Made by a program: the position numbers and the translations under genes. A DNA stretch of 64,000 nt, taken from Cokeromyces recurvatus. Lineage: Eukaryota > Mucoromycota > Mucoromycetes > Mucorales > Mucoraceae. Positions 46,804-57,813 of this stretch are shown here, piece after piece. The stretch lies in contig NW_026251416.1 in NCBI RefSeq assembly GCF_025118155.1, positions 186,001 through 250,000 of the forward strand, given 5' to 3'. Each line of letters begins with the position of its first letter. Positions within the stretch are counted from its first letter, which is position 1. The notes beneath the pieces were generated by a model. The model did not search any database and was not told where the DNA came from. It worked only from the letters and a program-made list of their open reading frames with translations.

Positions 46804-47377
46804 TGGTTTAGGTAAGTTTAAGGATTAAATATAAACAAAAGAAATAAAATAAAAAGAAGACAGAAGAAGAAGTGCGTTGAGACTTGTCAATAAGTTTATT
46901 AAGAATTAAGTTCAATACAGGTATTGTTATTATTGTGTTATGAGTTATACAAAATAAGGATGAATAATGTAAGAGTATTTATATATTTTGTGAATAAGGA
47001 TGATGAATAATAAGAAGGTAAAAATATAACAAATTGTATCTGATGATATAATTATCGATATAAGTATATATTCATTTCTCTTATATATATTTTTATAACT
47101 AACATGTATCTTCTGAGTAGAATCAATTATTACGCGTATTTGTATTATTCTTAGTTTACCCCAGTTTAACTTGTATAAAGTTATTTTTATAAATTTGTAT
47201 TCAGCAGAACAATAATAGAAGAAAGTATATTTTTAGATGTAGGACTTTTTATTAATTAATTATTTTTCTATACAAGGGTAAATATACTAAATATGTTTAT
47301 AGACAGAATTATTGTACAAATGCACTATATATTCTATTATGACTATTTATCTTATTGAATTCAGTTATAAACCTTAC
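46799..47377 (-). mobile_element. Probable LTR D fragment
   Basis: Starts TGTTGTGGTTTAGG exactly where the truncated IS630 copy breaks, with the same terminal bases as the proven LTR C (TGTTGTG) and a purine-rich subterminal stretch like LTR B. No second edge or target duplication was found, and it runs into LTR B. Tentative. Confidence 0.4.
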
Positions 47378-47979
47378 TGTGATGGAATGTAAATAAAAGA
47401 GAAAATAGAAAAGGGAGAAAAGGAACAAAAGGAAGTATAGTTTGAGACTGTTTTTATTCAATAAAAAAATAAAGAAGGTTAAAAGAAAGTTAAGGAAAGA
47501 AGTTCAAGATTATTTTGTGTCTACACAAATGCTTGTATTTATATTAATGAATCCTGAATCAAAGAAATAAAAATAACCGTCAAAGAACATGAGTCATGAA
47601 ACAGTGTTAGTATTCGGATATACATCTTGTTGATTCAAGAGACTGATCTATGGATTATCTATTGGGTGTTATAATGATCTGATTAAGTTTTAAATAAAAA
47701 ATTTATTGTTTGATCTGAGTATATGTTCCTGATATTTTTTATATATTTTATTTTATTTCATCAAAGACGACCTGAATCCTTTGTCAAGGTTATAAAAATA
47801 AATATTTAGAAATGATACAATGTCTTCTAATTGATACATCTAGACGATTGGATGTCAGTAAGTTTTATATTATTTACAATATGTTATATACAGAGTTTTA
47901 TTTTATATTCAGGCTTATAGTTTATTCTTTATTATGTAATTTATCTATTATAATTATATCCAGAGCTTGTTCTATAACA
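47378..47979 (-). mobile_element. Solo LTR B, inverted copy of LTR A
   Basis: Plus-strand TGTGATGGAATGTAAAT to CTTGTTCTATAACA is the reverse complement of LTR A with scattered substitutions and small indels. No matching 5-bp duplication is seen (TTAC left, CACCG right), so it probably lost one flank by recombination. It truncates the Tc1 transposase to its right. Confidence 0.8.
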
Positions 47980-49566
47980 CACCGTCCCTGATCCAAGCCC
48001 AAACACGCCCGTCTGAGTTGTATCTCATCGGACCAAATAACTCGTTTCCAGTCGGCTATAGTCCGATCTTTATGAGCCATGCACCATGCTAATCTCTTCT
48101 TTGCGTTAGCTTTGTTGTGATTGTAGTAGCCTTTATAATTAAGTTAATAGAAATAAACCATCATTTATTATATAATAAAGAGGTTATTCAAATAAAACTA
48201 ATATATCGCGCTTCACAGCATAATATTCATTCTACTCTCAGTTTTGATAATAGTCATTGTTTGAGTATTCGAGCATTAAAAATAATTATATACATTATAT
48301 TATGTAATAATAATAATTCAATAGGATTATGACTGTTATATTCAATTACATAATTATTTATAAGTCATACATATTATATATAGATAGCTATAAAGATAAA
48401 TATTGTTATGTAATAATATCTTATAGGATAATAATAATAGTAGCATATAAATAATTGGTATTGCTATAGCTGACATATTCACTGTGAATTAATATTGACG
48501 CGTCGCTTACCCCAGAAACAATAATTTAATATTTTTAGTAACTGCGACAGCTCAGGCAGAAAAGAATAAAAATAGATCTTATTGTAGGCAGAATTATTCG
48601 GAGAAAATATTTATGACTAATGCTTTATTATAGCAATATTTGCTTATCCAAATCATAGTTCTATTAATATCACTTACCTTGCAAAAACATATAAATAACC
48701 CTTTACTTTTTCACATAATTTTTCCTTGTACAATTTTTGTATTTTTTTTCTTAATAAAAAAACTACGCGAAGTTTTCACAGACTTGTCTTTTGTTTTTTC
48801 TCTTTCTTTAACTTTTTGCTGTCAAAACAAGCTTGACTAATAGCCGGCTTTTTAGGCTTTTTTATAGATCCCAATCCACCCTCTTGAAATGTACGACGAA
48901 TTGTCTGAGCACTAACCATGACACCAAGATCCTTCTATAATTGCTTTTGAACCTTAACGGCATTTTCTATACGGCCTTTTGTAACCTGACGTATACAATA
49001 TCTCTTATCAGCTTCAGACAACTTTTTAGGACGGCCACCTTTTCCAGCATTTCTGTCGGAGCAATGAATCCTTCCGTATTTGGCAACTGTACTGTAACTG
49101 ACCTTAGTCTGTTCTGCAACACTTCGAATACTTTGACCGGATTGCAAGAGAGAAACTATACGGTTAAGTTGTTCAACGGTCATTAAGTGCATTACGTAAT
49201 AACAATTGCTCGTATTATGTAATATACGATATTTATTTAAGCGCAAATATTATGTAAGCAGAGTGTGCCGCTAGGTAGGTTGATGGTGTCAGTTTAGGCT
49301 TTCGGAGTTTAAATACTAACTTGTGGTATTGCCCAAAAGTGAAAACTAGACATGGTCACAAAACTGAGCGAATGCATAGTCTGATGTTAAAGTCGTTTTT
49401 CTCCATATAAAATAAAGTTATGTCATTATTAAAGGTATTATCAAATTCCCTAGAAAACAGGCATTTTAATGATATATTACATGTTAGATCTTCAAGTAAT
49501 TTTTGTCTTATAAATCGAACGCTTTGTAAAATTAATCAAACATTCGCACAGTTTTGTGAGTCACTG
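47980..49566 (-). pseudogene. Tc1/mariner-type transposase, interrupted by LTR C
   Basis: Minus strand. The N-terminal HTH part (from about 49196) reads MTVEQLNRIVSLLQSGQSI then SVAEQTKVSYSTVAKYGR and GGRPKKLSEADKRYCIRQV. A stop follows after VQKQL, then GVMVSAQTIRRTF. Beyond LTR C the chain resumes ANAKKRLAWCMAHKDRT, then IADWKRVIWSDE (first catalytic Asp) and, after a frameshift, RVWAWIRDG, where LTR B cuts it. The outer end is a terminal repeat CATTCGCACAGTTTTGTGAG up to CACTG at 49566, followed by TA. An inverted copy of this repeat is at about 49352-49376. The second and third acidic residues are missing. Confidence 0.82.
48113..48829 (-). mobile_element. Solo LTR C inside the Tc1 transposase
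   Basis: On the plus strand it runs from TGTTGTGATTG to GTCAAAACA, flanked by the 5-bp duplication AGCTT at 48108-48112 and 48830-48834. Removing it and one duplication restores the transposase reading ISQA|NAKKRLAW. It is not recognisably the same as LTR A/B. Confidence 0.82.
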
Positions 49567-49568
49567 TA

Positions 49569-50350
49569 TTAACAGGGATGATAGTATTTATAAATTAAAA
49601 TAAAAAAATGAAAAATAAAAATAAAGACTTTAAAAAAAACAATTATATAACCAGGTTAAATTGTCATGTAAAAGTGTTTTCTAAAGTAAAACTAAAGAGA
49701 ATAAAAGAGAAATCTTTATTTACAATATTAAGACACTGATTGAGACTTGAGTTTCTATTAATGGTAAAGATGTTAAACTTGACTACTCAGATAACGTCTG
49801 TTATAATAGTTATTATATATGTAAAAGACCTCTGTATCAACGATGCTAAAATGAAGTTATTATAGATGTGTTGATAATGACACTAAATATAGATCATGAA
49901 TCAGATCTATAATCTAGCTATCTAAGCATTGTGTATACAACATCCCTTCATTAACTGCAACTTATTTTAACGAATATGGTAACAATAATTTTTATCTTTT
50001 CTTTTCAATTGAAGGAACTTATTTGAAAATAAAAGCACAATCAAAGAATTCACTTTTGACTCTAAAGTTTGGTGAAAACCATTCATAGTAGCAGATAATT
50101 TTAATGTTTCTTACAGTTCACATTCCAGGTACGAAATATGAACAAATAATACAAGTAAAGAACAAAAGGATTTTTTTATGTGAGTTTTGTTAAATGATGT
50201 ATACGGTATTATAAATAAGGAATTGCTATAGGTATCAAGTTTATGACAAACATATTCATAATTATGGTGGATACGATGGTTAAAAAAAGACACATTTTAA
50301 CTTCTTGTCTTGAATCTGTTATATACTGTGCGCAACACTTCTGAGGTTTT
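49569..50350. other. Spacer without recognised feature
   Basis: AT-rich; no coding signal found. Confidence 0.5.
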
Positions 50351-51295
50351 TTAACGGATAACGTTGGTTTGTTTCTTTAGCATATCATGACAACCACGCC
50401 AGTTCATTCGATTTCTAGTTTCCTTGTACCGCTGAACAAAATCCGTAGTGTTTTCAAATTTTTCTTCATCTTGGCTAACCAGTTGAGTATTTTCTGGCTC
50501 CTCCTCATCAATATTCGCATCGTCAGCTGATCGTTTTACTTGCTTTAACTTTGATATTCCAAGTAGAGCTTCATTTTGAATACAGGGGGAATCATATTGT
50601 AAACCTTCCGCTATCTCTGGGATTTGTTGGTAATGTTTAACTCCCACATACATCACAAGCACAGTTGATAGCATTAAGTAATTGTTGCTCTCGATCAATA
50701 TTTTCTCGTAAGACTTCTGTTGCAATTGAAAATAATTGTCTAATAGTCAGATTTTCCAACGAGTTATTTTCCAATAAACTAGTCTGTTGTTGAAGTATAA
50801 AATTTAAAACTGCAGCAAATGGATCAGTTGAGCTGGTAAGCATAGAAACATTTTTAAGTCTAATCAAATATCCTTTTCTGGCCCAATATTCACAGTTAAG
50901 TGATAAAGCACCATTAACATTTGATGGGCGCATATTTTCAGTAGGTATTGATACATGTTCGGGAGCGAATACCAGTAGTACAGGGAAGACTTGATAACGA
51001 CGATAAGCCATTACACAATAATGAACAACTCTTGCCATGAAATTGACATCAACTGTTCTCTGAACTTCAACAATTATAGGTGATTGCTTCAAGGATCTAT
51101 CTAATGGTTCATATAAAACGTCTGATCTTGATCCGTTAGGCCATTCTGAATCTCCAACTCTGTAATTATCACCATTAACATCCAAAATGGCAACCGTGAT
51201 GATGTTTTTTACGAAAGGATGTTTTAAAATAATTTTACTGGTCTTGTCAGTACCAGGGCGCTCGATAAATGGAATTTTTGAAGTTAACAGGGATT
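50351..51295 (-). pseudogene. Rpn-like PD-(D/E)XK protein of a fungal multicopy family, frameshifted
   Basis: An exon beginning after the AAATAG acceptor near 51294 reads LLTSKIPFIERPGTDKTS, then GDSEWPNGSRSDVLYEPLD and PIIVEVQRTVDVNFMARVVH. The Asp (SRSD) and the ExQ (VEVQ), followed by an aromatic helix YCVMAYRRYQVFPVLLVF, match the core of Rpn/PD-(D/E)XK_2-type nucleases. The frame stops at CDVCGS (50637). A one-base shift continues as VKHYQQIPEIAEGL, to a tail with RYKETRNRMNWRGCHDML and stop at 50351. The overall pattern is that of a large Mucoromycota family of unknown role. An upstream exon after a GTAAGT donor near 51358 is suspected but not readable. Confidence 0.65.
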
Positions 51296-51611
51296 CTATT
51301 TAACAGTAAATTAATAACTTTTCTAGTTGAAAAGAACTAAAAGGTTATATAGACTTACGTTTATCAGTAACCTAACTGTAACGTAACTGTAACAAAACCG
51401 TAACTTCTAAGTTCCGCTGTAACGTAGCAAAACCATATCTTGACGCTGTAAATTTGCAATGAGATCGTGACGTTGAATTTGACTACGGTTTAATCGAAAG
51501 CACAAGTTAGTCTTATTCTATCGATACTTCGAAGTAAATGAAAATAAACTAAAGGGAACGATAAGCTACCAAATTCGTACTATATCAAAAGGATTCGAGA
51601 TTTAGTTTCTA

Positions 51612-53238
51612 CAGTCGACGAAAAAAGGTTGGCCCAATAAAAAAAAATAATTGATCAGCTTGAAATGAAAATGGGTCGGCCAATGAAAAGGGGTCACCAA
51701 TAAAGAAATTTAATGCATGCTTTTTATTTTGCCTCTTATAATCTTTTTTCACAATTCAAGCATCTTTGCCAGAACGTCAAAGAATGCTTTCTCCAATTCT
51801 CGCAGTCTTCTCTGCTGCTGTAAAATGATGCGTTGCGAATACAATCAGAGATTTTTTCATTCTGCCTGACAGAAGAGGGATCGTTATTTACAACAGTCTT
51901 CAGCTTGGACCAAAACTCTTCGATTGGATTCAAAAAAGGAGAATAAGGGGGGTAAAAAGAGAAGTTTATATCCACATTGACCAACCCAATCTTCAATAAG
52001 TGCAGCCTTGTGAATGAATGCGTTGTCCAGAACTAGATATTTGTAGCTCATGTTAGCCGTATCAAGTGTCGTGAAGACTTGCTCTATGTATTCAAGGAAG
52101 TCGCTGCTGGTAGTACCCTTTTTCTTGAGGGCCTGAGATTTCTCACCAGTTCAAGTTCGTTTTCCACTCCTAGCACCAAGCATAACTTCTTTTCTGGATA
52201 ATGTGATTAAGTCAATTTTACAAATAGCACCCAAGATGCTGACATTTGCTCCCTTCGTTTGAACATCAATTTTGCAAGGTGTTCCAGCCTCAGACCATCC
52301 ATATGAGCGATGCATACCCCTATTAAATCCAGTTTCATCTAAGAACACGCATTCATTCATAAGATCTATGTTCTAGCTAACCCAGTATGCTACCGCATCT
52401 CGTCTTTTGGCAACAGTCTCATCCATATTCCTGCCATAATATCTAGAGGAATGATACGCTTGTAGGTTAGGCGACACTTCTTCTTTATATGATCTTCCAC
52501 TGATCTAAGGGTGATCTGTATATCTCTAAATTCTTTTGACAGGTTGTCTGTAACAGCTTTGACTGTCAATGTTGGCTCATTAGCCAGCAGCTCAAAGATG
52601 ATAAATACAGTATGTTCGTCTTTGAGTATTGCTGGTCGTCCCTTTCCTACTTTGGTTGCGATATAATCAGGGAATCCCTTTTCAACTATTTCGCTTGTCA
52701 TTTGACTCCACTGCTTGAATTTACGAATAGCTGTTGACTTGGAGAGCCCTACATTTCTACCCGCTTCACTGATAGACATATTCTCAAATTCTTGCAATAA
52801 ATTGATCAAATTAACTACCTTTGCTTCGTTCTTGGTGATGTATGATCCCCTTTCCTTTTTTACTACATCAGGGGGTGGGGTCTCTTCAAAGTGAGGTTTG
52901 GTCTTCCTCTTAGCTTCTTTTTGTGCTGCATTTACTGCTGCAGTCTCTTCCCAGTCCATATATGATTGTATCATCACAGGTACTGTCTCACTGTCAAAAT
53001 TGTATTCTTCGTTCATGTTAAGCAATATAAAAGATTCAAGAAGAGAAAAAAGAAGAGAGAATTTGGCTAGTCCTCATATTGCGTTTCTTTATTGGTGACC
53101 CATTTTCGTATTAAATGATCCCTTTTCAAAACAATGACCCATTTTTGTCTTAGCGACCCATTTTCATTGGCCGACCTATTTTCATTTCAAGCTGATCAAT
53201 TATTTTTTTTTATTGGGCCAACCTTTTTTCGTCAACTG
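51612..53238 (-). mobile_element. IS630/Tc1-type DNA transposon with TA duplications
   Basis: 1,627 bases bounded by CAGTCGACGAAAAAAGGTTG on the left and its inverse (CAACCTTTTTTCGTCAACTG) on the right, with TA at 51610-51611 and 53239-53240. The terminal repeats extend about 70 bases in common. The right end continues to about 140 bases, with AAAATGGGTC-type motifs repeated about five times; the left end has lost some. The interior encodes a broken transposase on the minus strand. Confidence 0.88.
51736..53025 (-). pseudogene. Transposase of the 51612 element, broken
   Basis: The N-terminal 211 codons (53025-52390) are intact, with an HTH reading MSISEAGRNVGLSKSTAIRK and GKGRPAILKDEHT. A frameshift and a stop follow near 52380-52390. 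Catalytic motifs then appear in pieces: CVFLDETGFNRGMHRSYGW (first Asp), YKYLVLDNAFIHKAALIEDW (second Asp) and PPYSPFLNPIEEFWSKLK (Glu). The end is RCLNCEKRL. A second frameshift lies after RKEVMLGARSG. All three acidic residues are present, so decay is recent. Confidence 0.85.
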
Positions 53239-53240
53239 TA

Positions 53241-54877
53241 CCCAAATTTTCTTAAATTGTCCCAGCCAAGTTTTATTCATCTTAAATCAATTCAAAATCG
53301 TCTCACTATAAAAAAAAAGTATACTCAACTATTTATTCAAAACCTAGTAGACTTAGTATTGCTAGTAGTTCTTATAGCTCCTCTATTAGCAGGATAATAA
53401 TACGTGAATAAAAAATTGAATTAAACTTTATGATCATGACTAATGATTAATTAATATGATAAACCTCTTTTATATCCTCTAATAACATGCAGTAGTAGAA
53501 TATATCAAATCAGCTTACCTTATTATAACGACTCTTATTAGGAAGACGAATCATATGATTTGTTTCAGTTTATGTTCGTATACCAGAAATGTTATCTATC
53601 TTATCTTTTCTTTTTAATAGAGCGTTCGTTAGACAAATATCTTGTGTATACTCTACTACATAGCAGCATTAGTATTTTATTTTAAAGACCGTTCCCCGTA
53701 TTATTTTCGTTCATTTTGAAAGAGATGGCTTGTGCTCAAATAAGAAGAAAAAAGGAGTGTGATTAGGGTGAATGATAACTGCTGTCAATTATCATTGATC
53801 CTATTTCCTTTATAGATAAAAGCCCTTTATATGAAAATCCAAGGGGTTTCTTCTTTATGGTATCTAAACTAACTATAATAAATACTGCCTTATAGGCTAC
53901 ATTCAAGAAATAGTTGTAATAAATAGGAAAAGCCTATCCTTTATCATAAATATATTTCTGTCTAACAAAAAAGGAAATCATTATAATATAAAAGATACTT
54001 TTGACCTTTTAATAACTCCTTTACTATCTATAAAATAAATAAGAATCTTCTTTATGTCTTAGAAAAAAAAATTGAAAAGTTTCTCTTTAGAGTGTTTCGC
54101 AGAGCTTTTTCTAATTTTATTTGATTTTCAAAGTCATTTTTTTTTTTATTGCATAATGTCTTTTTTTTTTTATCATGTTTGATATAGAAATCATTTTATA
54201 CAAGGAGCACTGATAACCATTTACTTTACATGTATATGTATATAAAGTAATAGCATTTGTAGATGCATTCTCATTAACTTTCAAAGCAAGCATCGTCTTT
54301 ATAATCTTTGTTGATCTATATGATTATGTACTTGAGAAAGTTTATTTTACTTTTCATCTCTTTCTTTCTCTCTCTCTATATGTATACATATATATACATA
54401 TACGCATATATTTATATCTCCATTGTATTTCATTTGTCATAGTATGAAAGGTAAAGTATTAATGTCCTTTATTAATTTTTATAATGTTAATTAACATTTA
54501 AAATCTAATTTAAAGATTGTTAAAAAAAAACGGCATTGTAAGTAAAACCTATTATTGTGTAACTCCACGACTACAACTGATTTAATAAGGAGGTCTCAAC
54601 TTTTTAAGCCACAGCAGCACACAATTCATCTCTTTTCTTCGCTTTCCTCTCCCCCTTTTTTTTCTTTTCCGTCTCTAGCCTATCAGCTTCTTATACAAGC
54701 CACATAATAATTTTGTGCATTTTTTTTTTTTTTTCTTCGAGTTTAAGCAATTCAGTTTTAACAATCGATCCAACAAAAAGCTTTTTTTTTTATTTTTTAT
54801 TTTTTAATATATTTATATATTTATTTATATACATACACATATAGTTTCTTGATTACAACAACAACAACATATGAACC
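53241..54877. other. Spacer between transposon island and MYND gene
   Basis: The first 45 bases look like the end of another IS630-type element (CCCAAATTTTCTTAAATTGTC, then CCAGCCAAGTTTTATTCAT, inverse of 29103-29121). The rest has no coding signal. The last 250 bases before the gene are CT/T-rich and probably promoter plus leader. Confidence 0.5.
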
Positions 54878-54885
54878 ATGTCTGA
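54871..54885 (+). other. Minimal uORF overlapping the MYND gene start
   Basis: ATG AAC CAT GTC TGA (4 codons) begins 7 bases upstream of and overlaps the main ATG at 54878 in another frame. It could reduce initiation at the main start. Confidence 0.4.
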
Positions 54886-56743
54886 ACCAGTTCGTGAAGA
54901 CCATGTACATGACAATGTCATTGAAGAGCCTACTACCATGGAGGTTCCTGCCTTCTTGGGCATGACAGAACAACAATCCCGTATTTTGGTAGCTTTGTAT
55001 AACGAAACAGATCCCGAATTTGCAAAGCAAATGCCAACTGCCTTACCCATTGCTGCTCAACAACTTGCAACTGAATATGAAAAACGCAATAGCGTTGGTA
55101 AAAAGGTAAAATCCCTTTTTTTTTTTTAATAGTTAAAGACAATACTATGTTTGCTAAAAAATTTTTTTTCTTTTCTTTCTTTCTCTCTCTCTCTCTTTTG
55201 TTCTAGCTTGAACGTGCTAATGTTAAATGGTCTGATGAATTCAAAATATTTGATGATTGTCAACATGAAGCTGTAGAAAGATTATCCACAACTGACATGA
55301 ATATTGATAAAGCAGCTGCTGATTTACAATTAGAAGAAGATCAAGACAGTAGCATTCATGATCTTATCTTGGGTAGTTTATTATATGGTGGTATTCGTCG
55401 TGAACCCTCAGGTCCCAATGATCGTGCCTCCATGAGCCCCGTTGCTAGCCCTAATTTCGAAGGCGCTAAACGATTATTAGAACGTGCATTTGAAAAGGGC
55501 TATTCAATGGCAGCTGTTCAGATTGGTTCAATTTATATGCAAGAAGAGAAAATTGCAGGCGGTAGTAATATGAAGAATGGTGAAAATGCAAAGCTTTTAT
55601 CTTTTAATTGGTATAAGAAAGCTGCCGATGTATCAAATCCTGTAAAGTCAATTTTATTAGCATTATTTTTTTTTTTGATTATTTCGTTATTTACCTATTT
55701 TATTCTTGTTATCTTATAGATGGCTTGTCATAAGGTTGGTTTCTTTTTAGAGAATGGTATTGGTTGCGAGAAAAATATTAAAAAAGCAATTGACTATTAT
55801 GAAAAAGCCTTTGAACAAGGTAAAAGAAGAAGAAAAAGAAAAAAGAAAAGAAAAGAAAAAAGAAGAGATAATGATAACATTTTTTTTTTTTTTTTACTAA
55901 ATTTTAGGTTATCCCGACTCTGCTCATAATTTGGGTCTTATTTATCAAGGATTTACACAAGATACTTCATCTTTTAGAGATATTAAGAAATCCATTGATT
56001 ATTTCGAAAGAGCTAAACAATGGGGTTTCTCTGCGTCATGCAATGCTCGTAAGTGACAATAATAGCCGTAATTATTTTTTGTTCTGGTTTAACAAAGCTT
56101 ATTTTATGACTATAGTGGGTAGAATGTATTTGTTAATGTCTAAAAATTCCGATTTGGCTAAAGAAGCAGGTAATCCTGGTAGTGAACCAGAAGACTATAT
56201 TGTTACTGGTATCGAGCTTATGGAGGTTAGTTTAGAATATAGATAAAGAGATTAAAAATTAAAATGTATGTCTCTATATGTATTTAGGATGCAGCTAATA
56301 ATGGTGATGCAGATGCAATGATGATGCTTGGTTTAATCTTTGGATCAAAGGATTATGGACTTTATGATATGGATAAAGCACAAAACTATATGGAATTAGC
56401 ACTTGTTCGTGGTGACCTCGAAGCCTATAATTATTTAGTTCGTATTTTAAGAGCTAAAATGGCGGCACGTGCTGCACTTGAAAAGGAAAACTTTGAAAAT
56501 TTTGAAAAATTAAGTCAAGCAGATCAAGAGAAATTGATTCGTCAGTTGGCAAAGGAAGCTAGTCCAGAGAGCACACTTCATCGTCAATGTGCTAATATGT
56601 CATGTGATAAAAAAGAGCAAACCCCTAATACATTTAAACGTTGTGGTCGATGTCAACGTGTAGCCTATTGTTCCCGTGAATGTCAAAAGGAACATTGGAA
56701 GGCTGGTCATAAAGTTGTATGTAAAAGTCCCGAAGAAAAATAA
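54878..56743 (+). CDS. Sel1-repeat protein with C-terminal MYND zinc finger
   Basis: Six exons (54878-55105, 55207-55641, 55720-55819, 55908-56048, 56116-56225, 56288-56743) encode 489 aa. The middle contains Sel1/TPR-like helical repeats, e.g. AKRLLERAFEKGYSMAAVQI, HKVGFFLENGIGCEKNIKKA and AHNLGLIYQGFTQ. A later one is ADAMMMLGLIFGSKDY. The last 45 residues are a MYND finger, CANMSCDKKEQTPN...KRCGRCQ, ...AYCSRECQKEHWKAGHK and a final VVC, with the expected Cys/His spacing. Both modules mediate protein-protein contacts, so it is probably an adaptor, but no partner can be inferred. It converges on TIM10. Confidence 0.85.
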
Positions 56744-56793
56744 TATATACATATAATGTAATTTATATACATATTCTTACTTACTTACTTACG

Positions 56794-56826
<33 letters not shown>

Positions 56827-57261
56827 ATATATATAAAATCTTTTATTTTTATACCAAATATTATACAAACATGTATAAAGAGAGAATAAGGGAACTCTAC
56901 TCTACTTTATATAATACGAGACAAATGAATAGGATACATGGTATCTATGACAGAAAAAGAAAAAATGAGTCATAATTCTATTTTAATTACTGAAAGAGAA
57001 ACATGACATTGCAACAGGTCATTCTTAATGAACAATGTCAAGAAGATGCTTCCTTTTTTTTTTCATGAGGCATTTATAATAAAGTCACTTTTATTATCCT
57101 ATTATACAGCAGTTTATTACAAGTTGGAAGGTTAACAAAAACATGGAGTTATTTTTTTGTTTTTAGGGAAAAAAAAACGTATATCTGTATGTATATATAA
57201 CTTCTATATAATATTTACACGTATAAAATAAAACGAAAGAGAAATACTACTACTACTACTA
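56744..57261. other. Intergenic between convergent MYND and TIM10 genes
   Basis: No gene; an ACTT/ACAT tetranucleotide repeat at about 56776-56817, and CTA repeats next to the TIM10 stop. Confidence 0.5.
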
Positions 57262-57626
57262 CTATTGTTGCTGTTGTTGTTGTTGACCTCCTACTTGTTG
57301 CATCTTTTCACCAACCTTTGCATTAACTTCAATAAACTTTGCAACACAACGATCTATACAGACAGCTTCTCCTTGACTTAAATCGTTTTGATTATATTCT
57401 TTAGAGATACATTTCTTATGACAAGAGTCAACAATTCTAACATTAAATATACATGATTATTACAGGCTTTTTTTTTTCTTCTAGCTGACCCTTTTATTTA
57501 TTTATTTATTTTTTACCTATTAAACAAGTCTGTTACCATCTCAAGCTCTTGCTCTGCTAAAGCAATATTCTGAGGATTGATTTGTTGTTGTTGTTGTTGA
57601 TAACCACTTCCACCAAAGAATGACAT
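57262..57626 (-). CDS. TIM10: Tim10, small Tim chaperone of the mitochondrial intermembrane space
   Basis: Two exons (57626-57517 and 57436-57262) encode 94 aa. The twin CX3C motifs characteristic of small Tims are present (CHKKC and CIDRC), with the helix LAEQELEMVTDLFN before them and RCVAKFIEVNAKVGEKMQ after them, which fits Tim10 better than Tim9. With Tim9 it forms a hexameric chaperone that passes carrier and beta-barrel precursors through the intermembrane space. Poly-Gln runs at both ends are unusual. The intron (GTAAAAAATAA...TTAG) splits an Arg codon. It lies 187 bases downstream of methyltransferase 2 on the same strand. Confidence 0.92.
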
Positions 57627-57813
57627 TATTAATTAGTGAATAAAATAAAATAAATAAAAACAATTATAAGCAAGGGGCTATATTTTAATTTTTTTTTTTA
57701 TTTTTTTTTTATTTTTTTTATTTTTTTCAAACTACTACTATTACTACCACTACAGCTACTACAATTTCTCCTCTTTTCCTTTTTGTTATTCATTTATTTA
57801 CAAGTCACGCACG

